NCBI GenBank assembly: GCA_002245135.1
Contig: NGBS01000906.1
Location: 1 to 64,000, forward strand
Origin: Proteromonas lacertae
Taxonomy: Eukaryota > Sar > Bigyra > Opalinata > Proteromonadidae
Direction of reading: 5' to 3'
Length of the DNA stretch: 64,000 bases
Part shown: in pieces, positions 50,404 to 61,359 of the stretch
Numbering within the stretch: the stretch's first letter is position 1
Layout of the letters: the number at the start of each line of letters is the position of its first letter
Translations under genes and position numbers: made by a program
Notes under the pieces: generated by a model
What the model was told of the DNA's origin: nothing
Databases searched by the model: none
What the model saw: only the letters and a program-made list of their open reading frames with translations

Positions 50404-51496
50404 ATGCTTAGTAATAAGACAATGCTTGCTCCTGTCGATTTAATTCTTCAAAGAATGAATTATATGCCAGATTCTTTTTCATGTAGTGTGTTTCGAATAT
50501 ATGGTATATATATTTAATAATTTTATTTATTTAAATTAGCCAAAGAAGGGTTGTCATGGAATGATTATTTGAAACTGAGTTTGCTGTTTGCATTTTGTCC
50601 AATTGAAAGATTAATACCTCGTATATATATAATTATAATTTAATATATATGTAGTAATATTACCAATGTATGGTTATTCGTTTAATACAATTTTCTTCAA
50701 AGATTTAGAAGAGATTTTCAAAGAATTTAATGAAAAATTTTATGATGAAGTTACACTTAAGAATTTATACTTATCTAAAGTTCCCAATATCCTAGTCCCA
50801 GTCAACTCAGATTCCATCGGAGAATTCGTCACAAAAGCACCACAACTATTTTATCCCATTATCAAATTCAAACAACAAATTCAACAAAATCTAATCCCTC
50901 GATCAACATTTAATAATGTTTTAATGCGACTGAGCAGAATTGATATATTACGAAAATATAGAGAAACAACTGGTAAAGATTACACCACAAAATATATAAA
51001 ATTTAAAAGTTTTTTTACATGTAGTAAAAACCCATATCATTATGATTATGAAACTGATTGTAACAATGAAACAGGTGGTTTCGCATATTCCCGCCAACTT
51101 TCAAACATATTGAACGATCTAAAGATGATTTATCAACCTAAAGTATTGACAAATCGACAATTAAAGCTAGTACAACAACAAGGAGAATCATTTACATTTA
51201 CTCGACCATATTATAACAATAACAATGGTGAAAGAAAGAAATCTCAATTAGGACAAAGATCATCAGAGACATCTACTGAAGGTAGTTATTCTAGTCCTGT
51301 TGTACCATTTAAATTTCCACAAATCACTTATACAACTTCTGAAAATTATAATAATGTTAGTGATGATCAATTGTTCCATATTGGTTGTGCATCTTATGCT
51401 ATTCCAATATTGTATTCTGCTTCTGATGACAAAAGTAATTTTGATACTTCTTCAGCTGCTGTTACTGGTAACAGTATGTTTATTCAAAAGAGATAA
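50404..51496 (+). CDS. Unrecognised protein, 340 aa
   Basis: ATG at 50404, with introns 50504-50539 (36 nt) and 50621-50654 (34 nt). The spliced length of 1,023 nt divides by three. The first 200 residues look folded and helical (for example WNDYLKLSLLFAFCPIERL, then FFKDLEEIFKEFNEKFY). A middle part with Cys and Tyr follows, then a Ser/Asn-rich tail with poly-Asn. There is no signal peptide, membrane span or catalytic motif I can name. The frame is intact and codon use is like neighbouring genes, so it is very likely real. Confidence 0.7.
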
Positions 51497-51658
51497 AAAG
51501 ATGAATAATGATTGTAATTGTCGTGTAAATTTTAGATAGCTATTAATTATTATATATTATATATATAAATCAAATTAAATTATTAAATTCTTTATTGTTC
51601 TTGTTATTGTTGTTTTTTTATAGAATTATGAAACGATAACATTTTTAGAAATTCTTTT

Positions 51659-51664
51659 GGCTTG
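51659..51664 (+). promoter_or_regulatory. GGCTTG element upstream of CK2 beta
   Basis: GGCTTG lies 39-44 nt before the ATG at 51703. Same hexamer and similar spacing as upstream of the EGF and GCNA genes; inference only. Confidence 0.3.
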
Positions 51665-51702
51665 TCAAACACAATTTTGTAGTTTCTCTCATTTTCACAG
51701 CA

Positions 51703-52511
51703 ATGAGTGAATCGCTGAGCGAAACAGATGGTGAACTTCAATCATGGATAGATTGGTTCTGCGATTTACCAGAAAATGTATTTTTTTGTCGTGTTGATAG
51801 AAGTTATATCGGTATTAATGCTTCTTTTATTTTATAGAAGATACATTCAATTTATATGGATTGAGAGAAGAAATTCAAGAATTTAGAAAAGCTTATGAAA
51901 CAATATTAGATTTAGAGAGTGATAACGGTATTATTAATCATTTTTGACTAATATTTTATTCTATAGAAATAGATTCTGTTGATAGTGAAAGTAATGGATT
52001 ATTCAGACCTGCAGTTGATCTTTATGGTTTGATCCATGCTCGTTTTATAGTAACGGAAAGAGGTTTACAGCTAATGGCACAGAAATATGTAAATCGTGAA
52101 TTTGGTGTATGTCCTAGAGTACATTGTCAAAATCAAGCAGTATTACCAGTAGGATTTGATAACAGAATTGGTATTGCAGGAGTTAAAGTCTTTTGTCCAA
52201 AATGTAAAGATATTTATGTACCAAATAAACAAATTTTGAATGGTAGAATTGATGGTGCATTTTTTGGAACAACATTCCCTCATTTATTTTTATTAACTTA
52301 TTCAGAATATATTCCAAGAGAGAAGATAACTACCTATGAACAGAAAGTATTTGGATTTAAAATACATCCTTCATCCGATGTTTATAGATATAATAGATTT
52401 GAATCTTTGCAAAAGAAAATAAATAGTGGTAGTACAAATGCTAAAGAAGATGAGCAACAACAACAAAAATCTAAAATTGTCAATAATAATAATAATAATC
52501 CCAATAAATAA
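51703..52511 (+). CDS. CSNK2B: Casein kinase 2 regulatory (beta) subunit, 247 aa
   Basis: ATG at 51703, with introns 51812-51837 (26 nt) and 51928-51966 (39 nt). CK2 beta dimerises through a zinc finger and docks the two catalytic alpha subunits. The family hallmarks are all present: an acidic start ([10 protein letters not shown]), [34 protein letters not shown], zinc ligands in CPRVHC and CPKC, and the C-terminal docking region ([16 protein letters not shown]). The tail beyond about residue 215 is lineage-specific and Gln/Asn-rich. The frame is intact and conservation is high; this is the most certain host gene in the window. Confidence 0.97.
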
Positions 52512-52652
52512 TCTTATTTCACTCTTTTTTTATTTATTTGTGTTCTGGGGATGCGAAAAATAATTTTCGAAAACCTAAAGAAATGGAGTATTAAGAATGT
52601 ATATAAACGCTATTAAACTCTGCCTCACTTATCTTTTTAATAAATCTTGATT

Positions 52653-55600
52653 ATGTCAGTATATACTTATTATTTTACATCTATTTCATAGAGGTTCATT
52701 ATCCTTGCTGTTATTTTAGCATTTGCATCAATCGCTGTTGCTCAGGATCAAAAGTATTTTTAATTTTTATAATCAATAGAATGAACTTTGGTGGAGTACA
52801 TTTGGAAAGATCAGCTGATTTAAAGTCGAATATTGCTTTAGGAAAGATTACTTATGATAATTGGGATAAATGTGCAGAAGAGAAAGCTCATTTCTTAATA
52901 ATCTGTAAATTTGTTGATCATATTCCAGAAGAACGAGATTTCCATATTGAGAATTACGCTTGGGTTGAGTGTGAAGGAAATAAGATAAATATAACTCAAA
53001 AAGGTCGAAAAGATAATCTTTTCTCTTGTGAATTAATCCACAATGAAGGTCGAAAACAATATGATATGAAATACAAATCTCTTCCTTTGTTATCAAAAGA
53101 GTATGTAATAGAACGAGATGAAGATTTATCCAAATACCATGTTCGAAACAATTTAGCTTTAAACATGCCAGACTGTGATGCTGAGAAATCTAACTATGAA
53201 TTATACTGTGGTTTCTTTACTGATGTAGTAAAATCTGAAGAAGTGAAAAAATCCGAAAATAAACGAGAAATAACTGGTGATAAAACTCCTTTATCATTCT
53301 CTTCTAGTGGTATAGAAGATCATTATATAACATGTTATATATATCGATCATCTGATGGTAAAATAATCGATACTTACAGTTCAGGAACGCCTAGTTTAAA
53401 TATTGAGAATTGGTCAATGAAGATAGGAAAAGACTTAAGTAAATATGAATTGCGAGGAGATAATCGATTAGAATGGAAAACATGTAATATGAACAATGAA
53501 GTAATGGACTTTAGAATAACTTGTGGATTCTATAAAGATGTTCCAAGTCCATCTGATTTGCGAAATAGTTGGGAAATGGATATAGAATTAGAATGTGGTG
53601 GTTGGCCTTGGCAAGTGATGTGGACAAAAGATGCTTCTTACAAATACTGGGGATGTATGACCTATGATGGAAAAGATAAAGCTGTAGCTGATTTAAAATA
53701 TGTTGAAGCACCTAGTTTGATAATGCCAAATGCTGATTCAATTGAAGAGAAAGATAATAAATGGTATGTGAAAGATAAATTACAATTGAAATGGACTAAA
53801 TGTGAAGCAGAATCTAAAGATTATGGTTATGTATGTGAATTCTTCAAAAATATTCCAACATATGAAGAATTAATAGAAAAGAAAGATAAGATCGGTAATA
53901 TAAACTGTGTTGAAAACTCAATCGAAGATACATCTGATAATTTAAGTGAAGGATATTTAGTATGTGGAATATTGAGAAGATCAACCAATGATGTAATATC
54001 AATGGAATATATAAGTAAGAAAAGTATTGATATTCAAGAAATATCCATGTATAAAGATGATAATAAGATCTATGCAAATGGTGATATAAGATTGAATTGG
54101 GCTAAATGTGAAAATGAAAAGAATGATTATGAATTGATTGTAAACTTTTTTGATCATTCTCCCTCTGTAGATGAAGACTGGTCAGGTAAAAGTATTGAAA
54201 TAAGCTGTGATAAAACCAAAGTTGATCATGAATATACCTCTGATTTAAAGAAGATTCACTTTGTAGTAAAGTTGGTGAAGAAAGACAGTAAGATAGTATA
54301 TGATGTAGAATCAATAAAACTACCATCATTTGATATAAGTAAATTAAATGTATCTTTCACCAATAAATACCAAAATCATCGTATTATATCTGGTTTTATT
54401 CCAATTGATTTCCCTAATTGTGAACGAAATCATAATCAGTACAGTATAATCTGTGATTTCTCCACAACCACACCAACTTATGAATCATTAATGAATGGAT
54501 TTAAGAATAAGATTGTATGTGATGCTTGGGAATTAGAAGGATTAACATCCGTTGGAACAGATGATAGTGTATTTGGTTGTATGATGATTGAAAATGAGAG
54601 TAAAAAGCTGGTTGAATTAAAATCAATCGATTTCGATCCTCATCAAAGGTATGATTTATTAATTTTTATAATTCAATAGAATGGATTTCAGTAGTTTTGC
54701 TCTTTCAAGAACATCAGATTTAAAAACAATTAAAGCTGCTGGAAAGATTACTTATGTAAATTGGCCAAACTGTACTGCAGAAAAATCCCATTTCTTAGTA
54801 TTATGCAAATTCTTAGATCATGTTCCTAAAGAAACAGATTTTCATATCGAAGGTTATCAGAAAGTAGATTGTGATGGAAATGTATTTAATGTGTCAACTA
54901 CTGTAAAAGCAAATTCTGTATTTGCTTGTGAACTGATGCAAAAAGAGAATAGAAAACAATATGATATGAAATACAAATCTGTTCCAACATTATTAAAAGA
55001 ATATAAAGTAAAGAGAGAAGAAGACTTTTCCAAATTCAAAGCTGAAGGTATGTTAGGTTACACTTGGCCAGATTGTGATTTAGAAGTTCATAATTATGAA
55101 TTATTCTGTGGAATATTCGACAATATTCCCGAAACAGATGAAATCCGAAAAGAAGAATATAAACAAGCCATTACTTGCAGTGGAAATAAGATAAATTTTG
55201 AATCTAAAGGTGTTGAAGATCATTATTTGACTTGTTTAATATATCGTAAAACAGATGAGATGGTAATTGATAAAATCAGTTCAGGAACGCCTAGTTTAAA
55301 TATTGAGAATTGGTCAATGAAGATAGGAAAAGACTTAAGTAAATATGAATTGCGAGGAGATAATCGATTAGAATGGAAAACATGTAATATGAACAATGAA
55401 GTAATGGACTTTAGAATAACTTGTGGATTCTATAAAGATGTTCCAAGTCCATCTGATTTGCGAAATAGTTGGGAAATGGATATAGAATTAGAATGTGGTG
55501 GTTGGCCTTGGCAAGTGATGTGGACAAAAGATGCTTCTTACAAATACTGGGGATGTATGACCTATGATGGAAAAGATAAAGCTGTAGCTGATTTAAAATA

Positions 55601-57335
55601 TGTTGAAGCACCTAGTTTGATAATGCCAAATGCTGATTCAATTGAAGAGAAAGATAATAAATGGTATGTGAAAGATAAATTACAATTGAAATGGACTAAA
55701 TGTGAATCCGAACATGATGAATATGGTTATGTATGTGAATTCTTCAAGAATATTCCAACATATGAAGAATTAATAGAAAAGAAAGATAAGATCGGTAATA
55801 TAAACTGTGTTGAAAACTCAATCGAAGATACATCTGATAATTTAAGTGAAGGATATTTAGTATGTGGAATATTGAGAAGATCAACCAATGATGTAATATC
55901 AATGGAATATATAAGTAAGAAAAGTATTGATATTCAAGAAATATCCATGTATAAAGATGATAATAAGATCTATGCAAATGGTGATATAAGATTGAATTGG
56001 GCTAAATGTGAAAATGAAAAGAATGATTATGAATTGATTGTAAACTTTTTTGATCATTCTCCCTCTGTAGATGAAGATTGGTCAGGTAAAAGTATTGAAA
56101 TAAGCTGTGATAAAACCAAAGTTGATCATGAATATACCTCTGATTTAAAGAAGATTCACTTTGTAGTAAAGTTGATAAAGAAAGATAACAAGATAGTATA
56201 TGATGTAGAATCAATAAAACTACCATCATTTGATATTGGTAGTTTAGATTTCTCATTTACCAATCGGTATTATAATCATAGAATAATCTCTGGTTTTATC
56301 CCAATCGATTTCCCTAATTGTGAACGAAATCATAATCAGTACAGTATAATCTGTGATTTCTCCACAACCATACCAACTTATGAATCATTAATGAATGGAT
56401 TTAAGAATAAGATTGTATGTGATGCTTGGGAATTAGAAGGATTAACATCCGTTGGAACAGATGATAGTGTATTTGGTTGTATGATGATTGAAAATGAGAG
56501 TAAAAAGATGATTGGATTAGAATATGTCGAACTAGCAGGATTAATAATGGATGAGATAAAAATTAAGCATGCTGATAATAACAAAATCACAGTGAATGGT
56601 TTATTAAAATACAAATTAGGAAAAGATGCCAAAGCTGAAGATTTCCATTATGAATGTAAATTATCAAATGAACTTCCAACTCCATCATTATTCGATTATG
56701 AAAAGAGTGAGATAATAAATGTAGAAGGAAATGAAGTAAACTTCTTTGAAGAATCTAATGAATTCTTTGGTTGTATTTTATATCGAGTAAATGACAAAGG
56801 AATAATCGATTTACAATATAAAGAATTACCTGAATTCAATGTAGAACATTTACACTTGGAAGTGAATAAGAAAGATAAAGTGTGGGTTCCAGAAGGTGAT
56901 ATAACATATAAATGGTCTAGTTGTGGTATTAATAAAGATAAATTCGAATTAGCTTGTGAATACAGTGATAATGAACCAAGTTCTGTGAATTTAGACAAAG
57001 CTAGTAAATTTGATATTGTTTGTAGTGGAACAAATCTTACTTCCTTTACTACTGATCTAAATAATGAAGTTTACTTGGGTTGTTCTTTAGTGTCAAAAGA
57101 TGATAAAGAAGTTTATGATTTCCATTTCATCAAAGGAAAAGAAAGTCATGATAGTGATTCTTCAAAAGTATGGATGATTGTTGTTACTTCTGCTTCTTGT
57201 GTCATTGCATTCCTTATTATTGTTACATTGGTTTGTTTCTTTGTCAGAAGTATGAATCTTAGAAGAAGAAAGAATTTGGATGAAAAGTCTGACATTGCTG
57301 CTGAGAAATCATTACTAGCTAATGAGCAAGCTTAA
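52653..57335 (+). CDS. Type I membrane protein of tandem Cys modules, 1,530 aa
   Basis: ATG at 52653. A two-codon first exon is joined by introns 52659-52691, 52754-52779 and 54649-54679; the spliced length of 4,593 nt divides by three. A signal peptide (IILAVILAFASIAVA) leads into many related modules of about 95 residues. Each has a W-x-x-C, a Y-x-L-x-C/V-x-F, an I-x-C strand and an L-P-S end. A membrane span near 1472-1497 (VIAFLIIVTLVCFFV) and a short basic tail (LRRRKNLDE) follow. The third exon (52780-54648, 1,869 nt, same intron phase at both ends) is duplicated as the first part of the fourth exon. No named family is recognised. A surface adhesin or lectin-like role is inferred from the architecture. 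Confidence 0.78.
53378..54605 (+). repeat. Copy 1 of an internal 1.9-kb direct repeat (near-identical core)
   Basis: Matches 55278-56505 at a fixed offset of 1,900 bp. The first 430 bp are identical as far as I can read. A few mismatches cluster near 53,809-53,823 and 54,270-54,410, with identity again to about 54,605. Confidence 0.9.
55278..56505 (+). repeat. Copy 2 of the internal 1.9-kb direct repeat
   Basis: Partner of 53378-54605. Sequence immediately before the core (from 54,680) and after it is clearly homologous in protein but strongly diverged in DNA. Confidence 0.9.
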
Positions 57336-57448
57336 GATAAAGGTATCACTTGGTTTATCAATATGTGTTTTTATTTTAAAAAGACATTTATTCGTTTCAT
57401 ATAAAATACTTTACTTATTCTTAACCTTCTCGCCTTTTTTTGCACGAA

Positions 57449-57923
57449 ATGATAAATAATCGAGTACAACCAGATTATGGATTGAATGATACTTCTATAA
57501 ATAATGCAAGATATATAAATTGTAAATTTGTTTATAATTATACCTTAGATAACAATGAGGAAATAAGCATGATCTATAAATATTTTTATAAGAACGCTAT
57601 ACCCGATGAAAAGTATTAAATTATTGTTCTGTAATTAAACAGTGGTGAATTGTTTATGCCTACATGTAACATTATACTGGATAGTAAATTCAGCAAATTT
57701 GAGATCACATGTAATATATTTGAACCATTAAGTATTGATTAACAAAAATTACATTGAAATAGATGTTATAGAATGGAATGATTTCTTTCAGATATGGAAT
57801 ATTCTCTGCTTTTTCCCTAATAAGTATTGCTTAATGTGTATACATGTAAAAATATATAAAAATATTAGTTTTAATTTCAACATTAAAGATTTCTCCCTTC
57901 TCAATGATATCAGTCGTATATAA
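57449..57923 (+). pseudogene. Broken small gene of unknown function
   Basis: ATG at 57449 gives 56 residues (INNRVQPDYGLNDTSINNAR at the start) and stops at 57619. Further protein-like sequence continues in other frames to 57923, including YIEIDVIEWNDFFQIWNILC. No intron of the local type joins them. It looks like one gene cut by indels, or two small relics. It lies at the transition to the virus-like block and could belong to it. Confidence 0.35.
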
Positions 57924-57956
57924 TTATTTGGAATATATACTGGCTAGGATGATTTA

Positions 57957-58523
57957 ATGAGATTTATATCAAAAGCAACAAATTACAATGATGAAAGTAT
58001 AAGGCAAGTGTTTAAAGAATTTGAAGTGTATAATAAATCATTATCAAATGCATATAGAGCTGCAGATACTTCCTGTAATATGAATGTTGTTATTAGATTG
58101 TTTAAGAAAGAGAAAAGACTTCATAATTCGTTGAAAATTCTAAGGAAACAGTTCAGAAGTACTATATTCAATAATTTTATGGTAAATCAAATAAAACAAA
58201 GAAGTAAGGTTATTAGAAGAGGTTGTAATACGATAAACCATTCTAAAGAATCAATTTTTCATAGATTGCAGGGATTATTGTACAAAGCTCCACCATTATA
58301 TAAGTTTGATTATACTATATATCCTGATAATGATAGTTACGATAATGAATCAGTTCACAGCTTTCTATATTATTTCACTGATTTGACTATAAGTAGGTTT
58401 TATATATACAAGCCTAGGATAAGAAGCTCAAGAAAATGCGATAGACAATCGAGAAAGCCTACTTTCCCTATAGTTAACACTCACAAAACATCTCCACCTT
58501 CTGAAAATAAAGCATCACCTTAA
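57957..58523 (+). CDS. Unrecognised basic protein, 188 aa
   Basis: ATG at 57957. The protein is Lys/Arg-rich and helical in the first half (RLFKKEKRLHNSLKILRKQF), Tyr-rich in the middle, with a basic Ser/Pro tail. It has no introns and no motif I can name. The position beside the virus-like genes and the high basic charge would suit a nucleic-acid-binding virion or transposon protein, but nothing in the sequence proves it. Confidence 0.5.
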   Translation: MRFISKATNYNDESIRQVFKEFEVYNKSLSNAYRAADTSCNMNVVIRLFKKEKRLHNSLKILRKQFRSTIFNNFMVNQIKQRSKVIRRGCNTINHSKESIFHRLQGLLYKAPPLYKFDYTIYPDNDSYDNESVHSFLYYFTDLTISRFYIYKPRIRSSRKCDRQSRKPTFPIVNTHKTSPPSENKASP

Positions 58524-58560
58524 AGTGTGTGTTTCGAGTTACTCTTTACAATTAAATATA

Positions 58561-58680
58561 TGTATAACCGTAAGAATATCACTGTATGTGGGTAAACCGT
58601 ACCAGACTATTCTTAGGTGCCTTCTACAGATAAGAATAAGCGATTTGAGTGTGAATTAGTTTTTGGTACGGGTTATACTG
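58561..58680. ncRNA. Candidate structured RNA with competing helices
   Basis: Two perfect 8-bp helices nest: CCGTACCA (58597-58604) with TGGTACGG (58664-58671), and TATTCTTA (58608-58615) with TAAGAATA (58631-58638). An upstream copy, GTATAACCGTA (58562-58572), can pair with the same 3' strand as the outer helix with one bulged G. An upstream TAAGAATA (58571-58578) can pair with the same TATTCTTA. No coding frame covers the stretch. Family unknown; transcription not shown. Confidence 0.35.
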
Positions 58681-59196
58681 GAGCAAGCGGTGAATTTAAA
58701 ATTCTTTATATATTTTAGTGTGTGAATAAATTTATGGGTTAAAATTTATTTTTATATTTTTAATAGTTTTTAGAGTAGGATAGTAGAAATAAAGTGTATA
58801 AATAGATAGGTAGCTACCTGTTCTACCCCGGCAGGGTAGCTACTTTATAGAATAAGAAATGTATTTCTATGTAAGTAAGTAGCGTGTCCTGTGTAGCCTG
58901 ACTAGGACTTAGTGATTAAATAGTGTGGTGGCCAAGCTACAGAATGCGTTCTTACTTTTTTTTGGTTTTTTTTTTCATTTATCAATTTATTTATGGATTT
59001 ATATAGTGTAGTTAAAAACATTCAAAAGAATTTAAATAGTATCAAAAATATATATTTAAAGAATTATCTGCAGTATTCTATATTTTTTACTAAATCGAAA
59101 TTCTGACGAGAAACTGTTGTTATAAACAGAAAAAAGAAACAGTTTTGATTTTCCTGATATTTTAGAAAAACCGTTTTTATCAAAAAATATATAAAT
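58681..59196. other. Non-coding stretch with GC-rich palindromes
   Basis: No gene. It holds the palindrome GGTAGCTACC (58809-58818) with a second arm GGTAGCTAC (58835-58843), and an inner CTACCC/GGGTAG hairpin. A GTCCT/AGGAC hairpin lies at 58886-58908. A T-rich tract at about 58,955-58,980 could be a transcription stop. The 58,800-58,950 part is much richer in G and C than the surroundings. Confidence 0.45.
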
Positions 59197-59653
59197 ATGT
59201 GTGCTTCAGTAAACTTTGCTTTCTTTTGTTCATTTAGAAATAATGAAGATTATTTAGATAAGTGTATATGTGGAACATGTAAGTTTTACTTATATTTTAA
59301 CCATAACATAAGTGCAGTTTTAGATAGCCCATTACCAAAGGAAGAGATAAAGTCTTATAATGAATTCTGTGCTATTTGTCATCAAAAGATGTGGACTAAG
59401 TATAGTGATAAGAGATATTACATGATGCTTTTCGATATTAAACCATCAGTAAAACCAAGAGGATTAAATAGACATTATTAAATGGTTAACACTACCTGAA
59501 GGAATGGGAAGTGTTCATTTGAAGAAGAATCCTATGTTGAAACATTATGTAAAGAAGAATTATATATTTGATGATAGTGATGATGATGAGGAAGAAGAAG
59601 CACAAGAAGAAGTTAAAGGAAACAATGATCAAACTACGATAAACATACTCTAA
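59197..59653 (+). pseudogene. Small CxxC protein with acidic tail, frame-broken
   Basis: ATG at 59197 gives 94 residues with two cysteine pairs (CICGTC and CAIC, later HQKMW) that could form a zinc site. After KPRGLN the frame shifts by one base and the sequence continues (KWLTLPEGMGSVHLKKNP) into a run of Asp/Glu, ending at 59653. A zinc-finger plus acidic tail could be a small transcription factor, possibly viral. The single-base break lies near 59,475. Confidence 0.42.
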
Positions 59654-59788
59654 ATTTTAAAACGAATCTTTATCTTAAAATGATTTGGGACAGGGTTTAA
59701 AAATATGCGTAATTTAATAAAAATCATATAATATAATAAAAATATAATAAATTTTATAATAAACATAATAAAATAATCATAATAAAGA

Positions 59789-60643
59789 TTAAAATGGTTC
59801 TGTAACACCTGTATCCATCCACTCTGTTATAATAACTTGAGGTGGGAATGCTTGATATGAATATGCATCAAGACCTTTTCGTTCTATATAAAGATTACAT
59901 TTATTATTATTATTTCTTAATATAGGCCAAAAACATCCATAATCATTAATTGCAGGTTGTGAAGTTTCATTTATTACACCTTGTATAGGGAAGTATATTC
60001 CATTACTACCATCTACAAAGTATGTTTCTAATAATTTGTTATAATATTGTTGCAATAAATCTTCTTTACCTGGTTCAGCTTTAATAACATGATTGTCATC
60101 TAGATATAATATAAATCCATAACCATCATCATGATTTTTTAAAACAAGGCCATTGTATATCTTGATTCTCATAAAATGTTCAAACATTTGAATTTTTATA
60201 GGTACTTTTACAGTAGATTCATATTGATTGATGGAACCATCTTGAAATATATAGAAATTAACTGACCAATATGTATATTCAGTATGCAATAATTTAGGTG
60301 ATACAGAATTATTAACTATTGTAGTACTACCTCCAGAGCTATTATTTACAACATTATATATTTCTTGACATTTACCATATATAGTATTTGTAGTAGTTTT
60401 GATATCATTAACAGGTGTAATAATATTATTTATTTGAGTATCAGTATGATTATTAATAGGTTTAACAATAGTATCAGGATCAGTAGGTTGTATATTTATT
60501 TTGTCAGCTATATCTTTAGCAAGCTTATCTGTATCAATATTTATATCTGAAGTATTTCGTTCCCCAATAAACATTTTTTGAATTAATAAACAATAAAATA
60601 ACAAAATTAATAAAACATCAAGAAACTTCAGAATGATCTTCAA
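59789..60643 (-). CDS. Fibre/spike-like virion protein with N-terminal membrane anchor, 284 aa
   Basis: ATG at 60643. A hydrophobic span at residues 4-23 is followed by a polar, Thr/Asn/Ile-rich, coiled-coil-like stalk (repeated NNI/INN turns and a short Ser/Gly break). A beta-rich C-terminal part of about 170 residues follows. A short anchor, stalk and beta head is the usual layout of virion fibres in adenovirus-like lineages; I do not recognise the head. It overlaps the end of the ATPase gene by 26 nt, as is common in compact viral genomes. The frame is intact. Confidence 0.5.
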   Translation of the reverse strand: MKIILKFLDVLLILLFYCLLIQKMFIGERNTSDINIDTDKLAKDIADKINIQPTDPDTIVKPINNHTDTQINNIITPVNDIKTTTNTIYGKCQEIYNVVNNSSGGSTTIVNNSVSPKLLHTEYTYWSVNFYIFQDGSINQYESTVKVPIKIQMFEHFMRIKIYNGLVLKNHDDGYGFILYLDDNHVIKAEPGKEDLLQQYYNKLLETYFVDGSNGIYFPIQGVINETSQPAINDYGCFWPILRNNNNKCNLYIERKGLDAYSYQAFPPQVIITEWMDTGVTEPF

Positions 60644-61347
60644 TCAAAATATTAAAGTTAGCTCTAAACACTTTTTTAACATTATCAATATATAAGAAGT
60701 TATATTGTGGCTTAGTAACAGCTAAATATAACTCTTTAAATGTTTCATATTCAGGTATCCATATATTCAATGAGTTGTATAAGTCAAACAAATTTCTATT
60801 ACTCAATCCATAAAATGTTAAACAATAATCTACTTGTGATCTTGCTGAAGGTACTATATCAGTAATATATTGACTACTAATTATAATTTTTGATTTTAAA
60901 TGTCTATTTTCTTTCATTAATACTGGTATGATATTAGCTGTTTTCAACTCTAAACTAAGATCATCAAATATTATAATATGTTCTGCATACTCAAAATTAT
61001 CTTTGTTTGTATCATCAATTGATTTCATTAACTTCTCTACTAAATTATCTCCTGAATAAGGTTCAAATAATGAATCGTTTTCATCATAACTAATTTCATT
61101 ATAATCTAATAACTCTTTAATTGAATCATATATCCTATCTTGTTTAATTGTGCCTACGAAAAAAATGTACATGTTGTTTTTTCTTATATTTTGGATCTAT
61201 AATATGTCTTAATATATTGTATATCAAAGTAGTTTTCCCACTGTTCTTACGAGCTACAATAAATATATTGCAGAAAGGCTCATTAAAGTAATCATATCCC
61301 AGAATTTTCTTAGGATCAAAAGACTCACCCACCATCAACAGGTTCAA
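60618..61347 (-). pseudogene. A32/FtsK-type genome-packaging ATPase, one frame break
   Basis: ATG at 61347. The Walker A motif is ARKNSGKTTLIYN near residue 32. After about 60 residues the frame shifts by one base inside a run of seven T (about 61,155-61,165), and the rest continues to 60618. That part holds a Walker B (IIIFDDLS) and an ISSQ sensor segment with an Arg two turns later (PSARSQVD). This pattern is that of the HerA/FtsK-superfamily ATPase that packages DNA in Polintons, virophages and giant viruses. All catalytic motifs are present but in two frames. Its size of about 240 residues is normal for the family. Confidence 0.7.
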
Positions 61348-61359
61348 TTTGTATATTAT

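Noticed and set aside
54681-57335. A second, separate gene beginning with the Met codon at 54681
   Set aside because: It lacks a signal peptide, whereas the upstream half has one. A typical 31-nt intron (54649-54679) joins the halves in phase, equivalent to the intron ahead of the first copy.
57449-59653. Polinton polymerase, integrase or protease genes left of the capsid block
   Set aside because: The small frames there have no DNA-polymerase, DDE or cysteine-protease motifs, so they were left as unknown.
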